Shown here one piece after another: positions 52,539-60,251 of a DNA stretch of 64,000 nt. The notes beneath the pieces are model-generated. The model was not told the DNA's origin. It ran no database searches and saw only the letters and a list, made by a program, of their open reading frames with translations. A program made the position numbers and the translations under genes. The DNA is from Alphaproteobacteria bacterium. Its GTDB lineage: Bacteria > Pseudomonadota > Alphaproteobacteria > Rickettsiales > UBA3002. The DNA is taken from assembly GCA_017302575.1 (NCBI GenBank), contig JAFLDD010000001.1, positions 1,236,629 to 1,300,628 on the forward strand, read 5' to 3'. How positions within the stretch are numbered: the first letter of the stretch is position 1; every line of letters starts with the position of its first letter.

Positions 52539-53036
52539 ATGCGTTTACAGGTTCACCCATTCCTGCTCATCCAAGCTATGTTTTTCGGCGCGGCACTGCC
52601 TCTGTGCTTTGCGCTTTATGTACAATATGTTCAGCATTTGCCGCCCTGCCCTTTTTGTATCTATCAGCGCTATCCGTATGTGCTGGTGCTGGTGCTGGCC
52701 ATCTTCGCCCTGATTGGTATGCGTTACAAAGAATGGGTTCAGATGCAGGCCGTATTCGCGGTACTAGCGTGGCTTACCACTTCGGGCTTGGGCTTTTACC
52801 ATTTTGGCATTGAGCAAGGCTGGGTGGATTATCAGGGCGAGTGCGTTAGCAGCGCGGTTTCCTCAACATCACTCGAAGATTTGAAGGCGCAAATCGCCTC
52901 GGCGCCGCTTGTGTCTTGTGCGGAAGTGGGTTGGGATTTCTTGGGGATTTCTATGCCTTTTTGGAACGGCGTCACGGGACTAGTATTGGCGCTAGGCATG
53001 CTCTATATGCTGCGCATGGCACGGAGACAGGCATGA
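52539..53036 (+). CDS. dsbB: Disulfide bond formation protein DsbB
   Basis: Inner-membrane quinone reductase that reoxidises DsbA. The 165-residue protein has four hydrophobic helices and the first redox pair as LPPCPFCIYQRYPY (Cys near 47 and 50); the second periplasmic pair is in GECVSS and LVSCAEVGW. GVTGLVLALGMLYMLRMA forms the last helix. It overlaps coq7 (ATGA). Linkage to coq7 fits with DsbB using ubiquinone as electron acceptor. Confidence 0.9.
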   Translation: MRLQVHPFLLIQAMFFGAALPLCFALYVQYVQHLPPCPFCIYQRYPYVLVLVLAIFALIGMRYKEWVQMQAVFAVLAWLTTSGLGFYHFGIEQGWVDYQGECVSSAVSSTSLEDLKAQIASAPLVSCAEVGWDFLGISMPFWNGVTGLVLALGMLYMLRMARRQA

Positions 53037-53563
53037 TCCCTGGTGATTTAAGCAAAGCCCAACATATTGACCGCATGATACGAGTGGATCACGCGGGCGA
53101 ATACGGTGCGCAACGCATTTACGCAGGACAACTTGCCGTGCTGAAACACGACGCTACCGCGCCTGAAATCGCCCATATGGCAGCACAAGAACAGGTGCAT
53201 TTAGCGCGGTTTAATCACTTGATGACGGAACGGCGCGCACGCCCTTCAGCACTGATACCGTTCTGGCATGTTGCGGGCTATGCGTTGGGCGCTGGCACCG
53301 CATTGCTAGGGCCTAAGGCTGCTATGGCCTGCACGGTAGCCGTTGAGTCCGTGATTGCCGAGCACTACCAGCAGCAGCTTGAAAACATGCCCGAAGATGA
53401 GCCAGAGTTACGCGATACCATCACACAATTTCGCGCGGAAGAAATGGAGCATCACGATATCGGCATTGCGCACGACGCCGAAAGCGCCCCTGCTTATGAA
53501 TTGCTAAGCGGCATCATCAAGCGTGGTTGCAGAGCAGCAATTTGGATTGCTGAGCGCGTCTAA
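53033..53563 (+). CDS. coq7: Demethoxyubiquinone hydroxylase (Coq7 family)
   Basis: Di-iron monooxygenase that adds the C6 hydroxyl group in ubiquinone synthesis. The 176-residue form starts MIPGDLSKAQHIDRMIRVDHAGEYG, overlapping the dsbB stop; a longer frame to 52916 is only dsbB sequence read out of phase. Iron ligands are visible in order: Glu in HAGEYGAQ, EQVHLARF, the ESVIAEHYQQ segment, and EEMEHHDIG. Length agrees with bacterial Coq7. Confidence 0.94.
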   Translation: MIPGDLSKAQHIDRMIRVDHAGEYGAQRIYAGQLAVLKHDATAPEIAHMAAQEQVHLARFNHLMTERRARPSALIPFWHVAGYALGAGTALLGPKAAMACTVAVESVIAEHYQQQLENMPEDEPELRDTITQFRAEEMEHHDIGIAHDAESAPAYELLSGIIKRGCRAAIWIAERV

Positions 53564-53660
53564 GTGCTTAGCTCTGGTGTTGCACTGCACGTATAATTTG
53601 TCGATTATGCGTGAAATAGCCGCATTTTTGTGATATGCATATTCCACCTAAGGCAAGAAA

Positions 53661-53849
53661 ATGAGGCTAAAAATGATAAGCCCACATCTGATGGCAAGTA
53701 CGTCTCGCCACGCAGAGCCGACACTGGATGAGTTGCTAGATGAGCCAATTGTTCAGCTCATTATGAAACGCGACGGTGTGGCCCCTGATTGGATGCGACG
53801 TCATATCGCTGAACTGGCAACGCAGGAATGGGCGGCACGCGCTGTCTAG
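53661..53849 (+). CDS. Small conserved-looking protein, 62 aa
   Basis: Unknown function. The core TLDELLDEPIVQLIMKRDGVAP is like short alphaproteobacterial proteins of similar size that read L-x-x-P-I-V-x-x-x-M-x-x-D-G-V. AAGGCAAGAAA lies before the first ATG; another ATG four codons later (MISPHL) is also possible. It ends with a short amphipathic helix (RRHIAELATQEWAARAV). It stands between coq7 and a lipoprotein gene on the same strand. Confidence 0.6.
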   Translation: MRLKMISPHLMASTSRHAEPTLDELLDEPIVQLIMKRDGVAPDWMRRHIAELATQEWAARAV

Positions 53850-53944
53850 TCCTCGTTACGGAACTCAGGCTTTTAGCGTAGATTTGGCGCACAGCTTCAC
53901 ACAATCTTCACAATTCTTTGCATGGGTTTTGCTATACTGAAACC

Positions 53945-54235
53945 ATGCGAAAACTACTACTCATCACCTCAGCGCTCTTTATGGTGGCTTCCTGTCGCCC
54001 ACCGTCGCTGTATATGGTCGAGCCTGCGGGTCCGCCCGAATACAAGCTTGGTTGGGAAGATGGGTGTGACTCGGGTCTCGCAGCACAAGGCGGCATGGTC
54101 TATAAAGCGATGTATGGGTTCAAAAAACGCCCAGAGCTTAATGATAGCGAGATGTATAAAACGGCATGGAACGAAGGCTTTACCTATTGCCGCTTCTCAC
54201 TCGACCCCGTCGATAAATCACAGTGGTTCAACTAG
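53945..54235 (+). CDS. Small lipoprotein of unknown function, 96 aa
   Basis: The start MRKLLLITSALFMVASC ends in a lipobox (VASC), so the Cys at residue 17 should be lipidated. The mature part is small and soluble-looking: KLGWEDGCDSGLAAQGGM, then KTAWNEGFTYCRFSLDPVD, with three further Cys; the GWEDGCDSG and WNEGFTYC stretches look like a repeated W-x-x-G-C/Y unit. No family recognised. The longer frame to 53918 lacks a lipoprotein signal at its start, so 53945 is chosen. Confidence 0.65.
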   Translation: MRKLLLITSALFMVASCRPPSLYMVEPAGPPEYKLGWEDGCDSGLAAQGGMVYKAMYGFKKRPELNDSEMYKTAWNEGFTYCRFSLDPVDKSQWFN

Positions 54236-54274
54236 CAAGATTTGAAGGGGCCCTTCGCCCCTTCGCTTCGCTTA

Positions 54275-54315
54275 CCCCGCCGCAAGCGGCTCGCGCATCT
54301 GCGGTGCTATACAAG
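54275..54315. repeat. Copy 2 of a dispersed GC-rich repeat
   Basis: The first 23 bases (54275-54297) equal 43732-43754; it too lies just after a stop codon (the lipoprotein gene) and contains CCGC-AA-GCGG. A shorter related palindrome, GGGGCCCTTCGCCCCTTCG, stands just before it. Confidence 0.6.
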
Positions 54316-54378
54316 TTTCATCACTCATAATTCTTCTTACTTGTCATACGAGTGTAAGCTGGTATCCAGTAGCCACGT

Positions 54379-54454
54379 GGGGCGATAGCTCAGCGGTTAG
54401 AGCAGGGCGCTCATAACGCCTTGGTCGGGGGTTCAAATCCCTCTCGCCCCACCA
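54379..54454 (+). tRNA. tRNA with CAT anticodon, probably tRNA-Ile2
   Basis: A 76-base cloverleaf with CCA. Acceptor GGGGCGA/TCGCCCC, D-arm AGCTCAGCGGTTAGAGC, anticodon loop CTCATAA between GGGCG and CGCCT, variable loop TTGGTCG, T-arm GGGGGTTCAAATCCCTC. CAT can be elongator Met or Ile2 (lysidine-modified). The GGTTAGAGCAGG and CTTGGTCG pattern resembles tRNA-Ile2 of other bacteria more than tRNA-Met. Confidence 0.9.
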
Positions 54455-54668
54455 TTGATAGACTGCGAGGCAGAGTGAATAATGACCACCTATGCTAGTA
54501 AATTCGCACTGCAAAAATTAATCTTTTATTAACTTCTGTGGATGATACTGGTCTGACACAAGCGACATATGTGCGATTTATGCACATTTGTAGTGAATTC
54601 TTACCAAATGTTACTGCGTAATGTAGTTTCACATTGTGGTAAGGGCGGAAGCGTTGGAAAAGGATACC

Positions 54669-57600
54669 ATGCGAAACAAAAGCCGAAACTCACAAGCTGG
54701 ATTTGGTCTAATCATCGCCTTGATTATGGTGATTGTCGCTGGCGGCCTTGCCGCAAACATGGTGGCGAAGCAAGATAAAGAATCCTTCTGGTTTCCACGC
54801 ACCGAATCGCAACAAGATCTCACGAACGTACAGAATGCACTGGTCGCCTTCCAACGACGCTATCAGCGTCTTCCCTGCGTTGCTTCGCGCGCGGTTTTAC
54901 CAGGTGGCATGGGTTATGGTAATGAAATTAATTTCACCGCAGGTGTTGCGAACTGTCACACCAACTCTGCTGCACCGGCAGGCACGGTTCGTCTGAATAT
55001 TGGTGGTGGTAATTTCCTTCGTATTGGCGCGCTACCGCATAACACACTTGGTTTGAGTGCAAATGCTGGTGAAGATCGTTGGGGCAATCGTTTCACGTAC
55101 GCGGTGATTGAAAAGCTGACCGATACTGCGCAGTTCATGACAGGTACAGGCGCGATTACGGTTAATGATAATGCCAATAACCCCATCATGACCGATGTGG
55201 CGTGGGTCGTTGTTTCTCACGGTCCAGACGCTAAGGGTGCCGTTGGTGCGAAAGGGACGAGCGCTACCAAATCCTGCACTGGAACTCTAGGCAAAGACCA
55301 AGAAAACTGTAACGATACGAACTCGGTCTTCCGTATCGCAGATATGGATACAACCGCAGGCTCTAATTTCTATGATGACGTGATTGCCTATGCTGCGGTG
55401 GACGCGCAGGCGCAAGTCACCAATAAACCGTGTATTCGCAGCACGATAGGCGACGCGAGTTGGGATAGCGGTCAATGTAGTAACAATACGTGGACTGATA
55501 TGTTGCATGGCGACTCTGGTCAGGCCATCAGCAATACCAACACTACTGCAGCAACTGGTAGCGTGACCATTGGTTGTAATGACGGTGTGTTAACCTACAC
55601 GGGCGGCATATGTAACGCTCATTGCCCTTCTCCACTTCCTGCTCAAACTTGGACAGTGGATAGTTGTACTGGACCTGTCGCGGGATCTCTCAACCATGGC
55701 GCATCGCAAAGCGTGGCCAATACGGCAAGCGGTAGAACAGGCTCGGTTACTGTTACGTGTCAAGATGGCGCGCTGGTGCAATCAGCTATCGTCTGTAACC
55801 CTGCAAGTTGTATAGGCACTACCCACAACTGGGGTGCTTCATGTACAGCGAACTCTACTACCAGCGCTCACGGTTCTGCTCCAACCATCAACAACACGAC
55901 TCCTAGTTACTCGGGCAGTAATACGTTGCTCTGTACCTATGGTTCATGGTCATCGACAGGTTCAACCTGTACCTTCACCCCACCAGACTGCACGGCAACT
56001 ACATTGGGCTGGGGCGCGGGCTGTTCGGCCAACCCAGGCGCGATGACGCACGGCCAAACGATTAATAACGTTGCCAACTCGGCGGCAAGCTATTCGGGTA
56101 TGGGTAATTTCTCATGTAACTCTGGCACCATGTCGGTGAGTGGCGTGACGTGTATCCTTAGCTGCCCTGATGGTTACGGTTCAACGCGCAGCGTTGAGTC
56201 GGCCTGCCCTGCAGATCATAGTGGCACCGCGTATACGACACAGACACGGGCAAATTGTGGTGCGGCATGGGTAGATGGCGCGACCGATACTAGCGGCTGT
56301 GAAGCAATAGTGGCTGGGATTACCTGCCCGAACGGTGCTTCCAACCACCCAACCTGTAGCTTTGCCTACGTGTGTACTACTGACTATCAGATCAGTGGCG
56401 TTAGCCAGTCCGTAGTCAGCTACCAGTCAGATACGGATGATACGGGAACCACCGGTGATCCAAACGGTCCAAGCGGAGGTGACATCATTACGTGCTGCCT
56501 TGGCGGCGCATGCCCAGCAATCAATGGTGTCTGTAGCGATACACCGATGACCTGTGATTTTGGCGATCCAGTAAGCGATGGTGGTCAAACCGCATGCGGC
56601 ACAACACATACATGGACCTGCCAAGGCGAAAATGGCGGCACCAATTCAAGTTGCAGTATCGATAACGCCGCGTGTACGGTTAGCTGTTCGACCACTGGGA
56701 TTACGGGATATGCCTCTGCACGCGTATGGAACGGCCCGGTATCAACACCCACCTACAATGTCTGTACTACGGGCGGAGTAGCGGCAGGCAATGCATTCAT
56801 CCTCACGACCGATACTGCGGGCAGTAGCTGGCACGCCGAAGTACACAAATGGAACTTTACACAGGGCGTTGCTTCCACACAGTATTACAAGCCATATGAC
56901 CGCAAGAAGAAGAGTACCAAGGCGACTGTATATTATGACGGTTCGTGCAGTATCTACGCGACAGCGAAGTACGAAAAGAACAGCAGTAACTTCAAATATG
57001 CCCAGATAGCGATTACAGGCATTAATAGTTGTCCTCCCCCTTCATGTACTGCCAATGGCCTGCCTGATGATGGCAACTGCTGCCGCGCCGACCTTGATGG
57101 CGACGGCCTGTGTGGTGGCTTTGGTGGCGGCGGTGGTGGTGGTTGCTTCCTGGGCGACACCAAAGTGATATTGGAAGATGGTTCGACGAAAATGATTTCG
57201 GAACTTGAGCTTGGCGAGCGTATCCAAGGCAAGTCAGGTGCCAACACCGTGAGACGACTGACGAAATACACCACGAATGAGGCAATATATTCCATCAACG
57301 ATGGTCGTGCGTTCGTCACTGCTGAGCACCCATTCATCGGTGTTAATGGCAAACTCTATGCGATCGACCCTGAACTGACCTATGTCGAGACCCATAACGG
57401 CCTCAAACCTAATAAGCTGGTTAAGGGCGTATCGATTATCACACGCGACAGTACGATAAAAGTGGATACGATTACGGAGACACCAGCCAAAAAACGCACC
57501 GTTTATAACGTCTCGGTTGATGGTGACTTGAGCTACTTTGCGGACGGATACCTGATGCACAATGTCGGCAGTGACGGCGGCGGCTTCTTAGGCAAGGCTA

Positions 57601-58016
57601 TGGTGAGAATGGCCGATGGCAACATGAAGCCTCTCTCAGAAATTGTTAAAGGCGACATGGTGTATGGTAGACATTCCGTTAACCGTGTTGAAACGGTTCA
57701 AACGCACTATACCAACGACGATGTTTATAACATCAATGATGGCATGTTATTGGTGGCAGGGGAGCATCTGCTCATGACGAACAAAGGTTGGTCATATATC
57801 GACTCGTCAAAACTCGTCCCTGAAGATAAGCGCAACTACAGACAGCTCGTGGTAGGTGATGTGCTAGTGCTTGAGAACAAAAAGACCGTGACGGTGGATT
57901 CCATTAAGCCTTATCAAACGGAAGAGATATTGAGGGGTCTTGTTCTGGATGGCGATCATACATACTATGTGAATGGTGTATTAGTGCACAATATTATGAT
58001 GCGGGTCGAGAAATAG
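54669..58016 (+). CDS. Pilin-like cysteine-rich protein with two C-terminal Hint domains
   Basis: A 1115-residue multidomain protein; overall function unknown. AAGGA precedes the ATG at 54669; a frame from 54636 lacks such a site. Order: a prepilin-like leader and helix (SQAG|FGLIIALIMVIVAGGL; no Glu at +5); a pseudopilin-like head (about 30-250: FWFPRTESQQDLTNVQNALVAFQRRY, LPCVASR); four Cys repeats (about 253-500, W-x(2-4)-C ... HG ... N...GS.T..C..G.L...C); a further Cys-rich part; a Gly run; then a Hint domain 826-965 with Cys826 (CFLGDTKV), T884-x-x-H887 and H964-N965; and a second Hint-like domain 973-1108 that ends in HN but lacks the Cys and the block B Thr. The start of the neighbouring paralog gene at 58152 is 135 bp away. 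Confidence 0.85.
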   Translation: MRNKSRNSQAGFGLIIALIMVIVAGGLAANMVAKQDKESFWFPRTESQQDLTNVQNALVAFQRRYQRLPCVASRAVLPGGMGYGNEINFTAGVANCHTNSAAPAGTVRLNIGGGNFLRIGALPHNTLGLSANAGEDRWGNRFTYAVIEKLTDTAQFMTGTGAITVNDNANNPIMTDVAWVVVSHGPDAKGAVGAKGTSATKSCTGTLGKDQENCNDTNSVFRIADMDTTAGSNFYDDVIAYAAVDAQAQVTNKPCIRSTIGDASWDSGQCSNNTWTDMLHGDSGQAISNTNTTAATGSVTIGCNDGVLTYTGGICNAHCPSPLPAQTWTVDSCTGPVAGSLNHGASQSVANTASGRTGSVTVTCQDGALVQSAIVCNPASCIGTTHNWGASCTANSTTSAHGSAPTINNTTPSYSGSNTLLCTYGSWSSTGSTCTFTPPDCTATTLGWGAGCSANPGAMTHGQTINNVANSAASYSGMGNFSCNSGTMSVSGVTCILSCPDGYGSTRSVESACPADHSGTAYTTQTRANCGAAWVDGATDTSGCEAIVAGITCPNGASNHPTCSFAYVCTTDYQISGVSQSVVSYQSDTDDTGTTGDPNGPSGGDIITCCLGGACPAINGVCSDTPMTCDFGDPVSDGGQTACGTTHTWTCQGENGGTNSSCSIDNAACTVSCSTTGITGYASARVWNGPVSTPTYNVCTTGGVAAGNAFILTTDTAGSSWHAEVHKWNFTQGVASTQYYKPYDRKKKSTKATVYYDGSCSIYATAKYEKNSSNFKYAQIAITGINSCPPPSCTANGLPDDGNCCRADLDGDGLCGGFGGGGGGGCFLGDTKVILEDGSTKMISELELGERIQGKSGANTVRRLTKYTTNEAIYSINDGRAFVTAEHPFIGVNGKLYAIDPELTYVETHNGLKPNKLVKGVSIITRDSTIKVDTITETPAKKRTVYNVSVDGDLSYFADGYLMHNVGSDGGGFLGKAMVRMADGNMKPLSEIVKGDMVYGRHSVNRVETVQTHYTNDDVYNINDGMLLVAGEHLLMTNKGWSYIDSSKLVPEDKRNYRQLVVGDVLVLENKKTVTVDSIKPYQTEEILRGLVLDGDHTYYVNGVLVHNIMMRVEK

Positions 58017-58151
58017 TCGATACAACGAATCCATTACTAAGCTTTCACGAGATGGGTAAAAACATCATACATCTCTTGCAACGAGATTCGTTGAGGCGCA
58101 GAAAAGGTAATTTGTCTTGTGTCAGTGCATACGAAATCATAGGTTAAACTC

Positions 58152-60146
58152 ATGCACATGAAGCGCAATCAACGAGGGCTTTCTTTGGTTATTGTCGCCG
58201 TGCTGCTCGTTGTTATCGGCGTGGCAGCAGGAACCGTGTTGATGCGTAAAGACACTGAGGCAGTGTGGAACCCACGCACAGGTTCGCATACCAATCTTGA
58301 GCGCATCCAACAGGCATTAATTGATTATCAGCGCACGAACCATCGCTTGCCATGTGTCGCGCCACGCAATGTATTACCGAGTGCGGTGGGATACGCCGAA
58401 GAGCTTGCGAATTGTGCGGCTGGCGCTGCAGCAACGGGTGGCACGGTGCGGCTTGATATTGGCGGTGGTGTGCATATACGCATCGGCACCATACCGACCA
58501 AAACATTGGGCCTTACTGAATCAGCGGGCGAAGATGAATGGAAAAACCGCATTCTTTATGCGGTGAGTGAAGCGCTCACCGACCCGTATCAATTCACGAC
58601 TGCTAGCGGCGTCATCAGGGTGAATGATGCTGCGGGCGCTGCTAAACTTACCAATGCAGCATTCGTGATTGTATCACACGGCGCTGACGGCAAAGGTGGT
58701 TATGGTGCGAAAGCCGCTTCTGTCGGCAAAGTCTGTGCGGCAACGCAGGGAGTTGACCAAGCCAATTGTAACGACACGGATGCTGTGTTTGTCGATACAA
58801 CCATGGAGACCTCCGCAGGCGCTAATTTCTTTGACGACATTATTGCGTGGAGTCGCGTGGATGAAGTGGCGCAGTCGATGAATCGCCCATGCGTAGCGGG
58901 AACCATTGGCAATGCGACATGGGGCACAGGATGCAGCAATAATAGTTGGAGCAATATGCTTAGCGGAACTGGCGGGCAGAATGTTTCCAATACCAATACT
59001 TCAACGCATGTAGGTAACGCGACGCTTGCTTGCGATAATGGTGCGCTGGTCTATTCGGGCGAGAGCTGCTTCAGACATTGTACTGCAAGCGCACAATCAT
59101 GGAGCGGCGGCAACTGCGCAGGCAATGTGCCACTGGTGAATCATACGGCAAGTAGCGGCACTATTACCAATACAAATCCTGGTTACTCAGGCGATGCTGA
59201 ATTTAGCTGTACGGACGGTGTGTTGAGCATAACATCCTCCAATTGCTCCGTTGCAGCGCCGCCGCCACCAGGTGATTGCGCGGCACAGGCAGTGAACTGG
59301 AATACGGATTGTACAGGCAATGCACCACTGCTTGCCAATGGTGCTAACACGAGCGTCAATAATGCTGCACCAGGTTATACTGGCTCCGTGACCGTTACCT
59401 GTAATGCGGGCGTGCTAAGCCAAAGTGGGGCATCGTGTTCTGCTGCAAGCGACCCATGCTTTGATGCAGGAATGGGTACAGGCTGCTTGATGACTGGTCC
59501 TTTCTACGGCACTGGTTGTATTGGAACGGACATTGGCGGCGGCGTATGCTGCTCGGGCTGCACCTCAAGCTGCGCTTCAGATACCCGTACATGGACAGTG
59601 GGCGCCCATACCTGCACTGCGACAGTACCCGTAACATCCAGTGGTTCTAACGGCATAGCCAATGACACGGTCGGGCCTAAGCAGGGATCTGCGAGCTTTA
59701 GCTGCTCTGCTGGAACACTGGCCGCATCGCCGAACCCAGGGGCGACATGCGCACCGTTTGTGCCGCCTTGCCTGTCACCAAATTGTAGTACCACGCATCC
59801 AAACACGGGCAATCCGCTCTGTATTGGCGATGATACATCACGCACATTTGCCAGCACCTGTAGTGAATATATATGCTGTAGCGGCGTGTTGACTGTTAGC
59901 AACTTATCGCCTGCATGCCCTGGCATGGATGCAATAGATTCAGGCGTATGCTCAGGTTCGCCATGCGCTCCTACGGAGTGTTTGTTTACAGATGGCCAGA
60001 ACTGCGCTTCAACGTGTATTGCAAATGGTAACTATAAGACTGATATTTATATGGCCGATAAGCCGCGCTACCAGTGTTCGGGCGGTTCGATGAACTTCAT
60101 CGATATGACTCAGTTCGGCTATGTGCCCCCTCCTGCTTGCCCGTAG
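58152..60146 (+). CDS. Pilin-like cysteine-rich protein, paralog without Hint domains
   Basis: A 664-residue paralog of the preceding protein; function unknown. It shares the prepilin-like start (NQRG|LSLVIVAVLLVVIGV; no Glu at +5), the head (WNPRTGSHTNLERIQQALIDYQRT, RLPCVAPRNVL, LGLTESAGEDEWKNR, FVIVSHGADGKGGYGAK, ANFFDDIIAWSRVDEVAQ) and about three Cys repeats (about 244-430). The C-terminal half is a different Cys-rich region with short, variably spaced Cys pairs and no Hint domain. A start at 58158 (MKRNQRG) would remove two residues. High cysteine content implies an extracytoplasmic, disulfide-linked protein. The dnaK operon follows. Confidence 0.85.
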   Translation: MHMKRNQRGLSLVIVAVLLVVIGVAAGTVLMRKDTEAVWNPRTGSHTNLERIQQALIDYQRTNHRLPCVAPRNVLPSAVGYAEELANCAAGAAATGGTVRLDIGGGVHIRIGTIPTKTLGLTESAGEDEWKNRILYAVSEALTDPYQFTTASGVIRVNDAAGAAKLTNAAFVIVSHGADGKGGYGAKAASVGKVCAATQGVDQANCNDTDAVFVDTTMETSAGANFFDDIIAWSRVDEVAQSMNRPCVAGTIGNATWGTGCSNNSWSNMLSGTGGQNVSNTNTSTHVGNATLACDNGALVYSGESCFRHCTASAQSWSGGNCAGNVPLVNHTASSGTITNTNPGYSGDAEFSCTDGVLSITSSNCSVAAPPPPGDCAAQAVNWNTDCTGNAPLLANGANTSVNNAAPGYTGSVTVTCNAGVLSQSGASCSAASDPCFDAGMGTGCLMTGPFYGTGCIGTDIGGGVCCSGCTSSCASDTRTWTVGAHTCTATVPVTSSGSNGIANDTVGPKQGSASFSCSAGTLAASPNPGATCAPFVPPCLSPNCSTTHPNTGNPLCIGDDTSRTFASTCSEYICCSGVLTVSNLSPACPGMDAIDSGVCSGSPCAPTECLFTDGQNCASTCIANGNYKTDIYMADKPRYQCSGGSMNFIDMTQFGYVPPPACP

Positions 60147-60148
60147 GG

Positions 60149-60176
60149 CTTGCATTCTTAAAAACCTTGCCTATAT
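60149..60176 (+). promoter_or_regulatory. Candidate heat-shock (RpoH) promoter of dnaK
   Basis: CTTG (60149-60152), 17 bases, then CCTATAT (60170-60176). This fits the alphaproteobacterial RpoH consensus CTTG-N17/18-CYTATNT. It overlaps the end of the pilin-like gene's intergenic space and would start the dnaK message near 60183, in front of a small hairpin (GGAAAC-ATTGC-GTTTCC, 60193-60209). Confidence 0.65.
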
Positions 60177-60251
60177 AGCCTTTCGTGGAAAGGGAAACAT
60201 TGCGTTTCCTTCATGTTTAACTAATTGAAAAATAAGAAAAAGGTAAAGACT

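Noticed and set aside
52916..53032. Upstream extension of the coq7 frame
   Set aside because: It reads dsbB sequence out of phase; the ATG at 53033 overlaps the dsbB stop and gives the normal Coq7 N-terminus.
54379..54454. Elongator tRNA-Met for the CAT tRNA
   Set aside because: The D-arm and variable-loop pattern fits tRNA-Ile2 better, though Met cannot be fully excluded without the other tRNAs of the genome.
56954..57352. Minus-strand ORF of 132 aa opposite the Gly-run and first Hint domain
   Set aside because: Its Pro-rich stretch is only the antisense of the Gly codons; no start signals.
57585..57992. Second Hint domain as an active intein
   Set aside because: The N-terminal Cys and the block B Thr are missing; only His-Asn at the end is kept.
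59504..59926. Minus-strand ORF of 140 aa within the second pilin-like gene
   Set aside because: Antisense to a continuous Cys-rich frame that shares its upstream half with its paralog.
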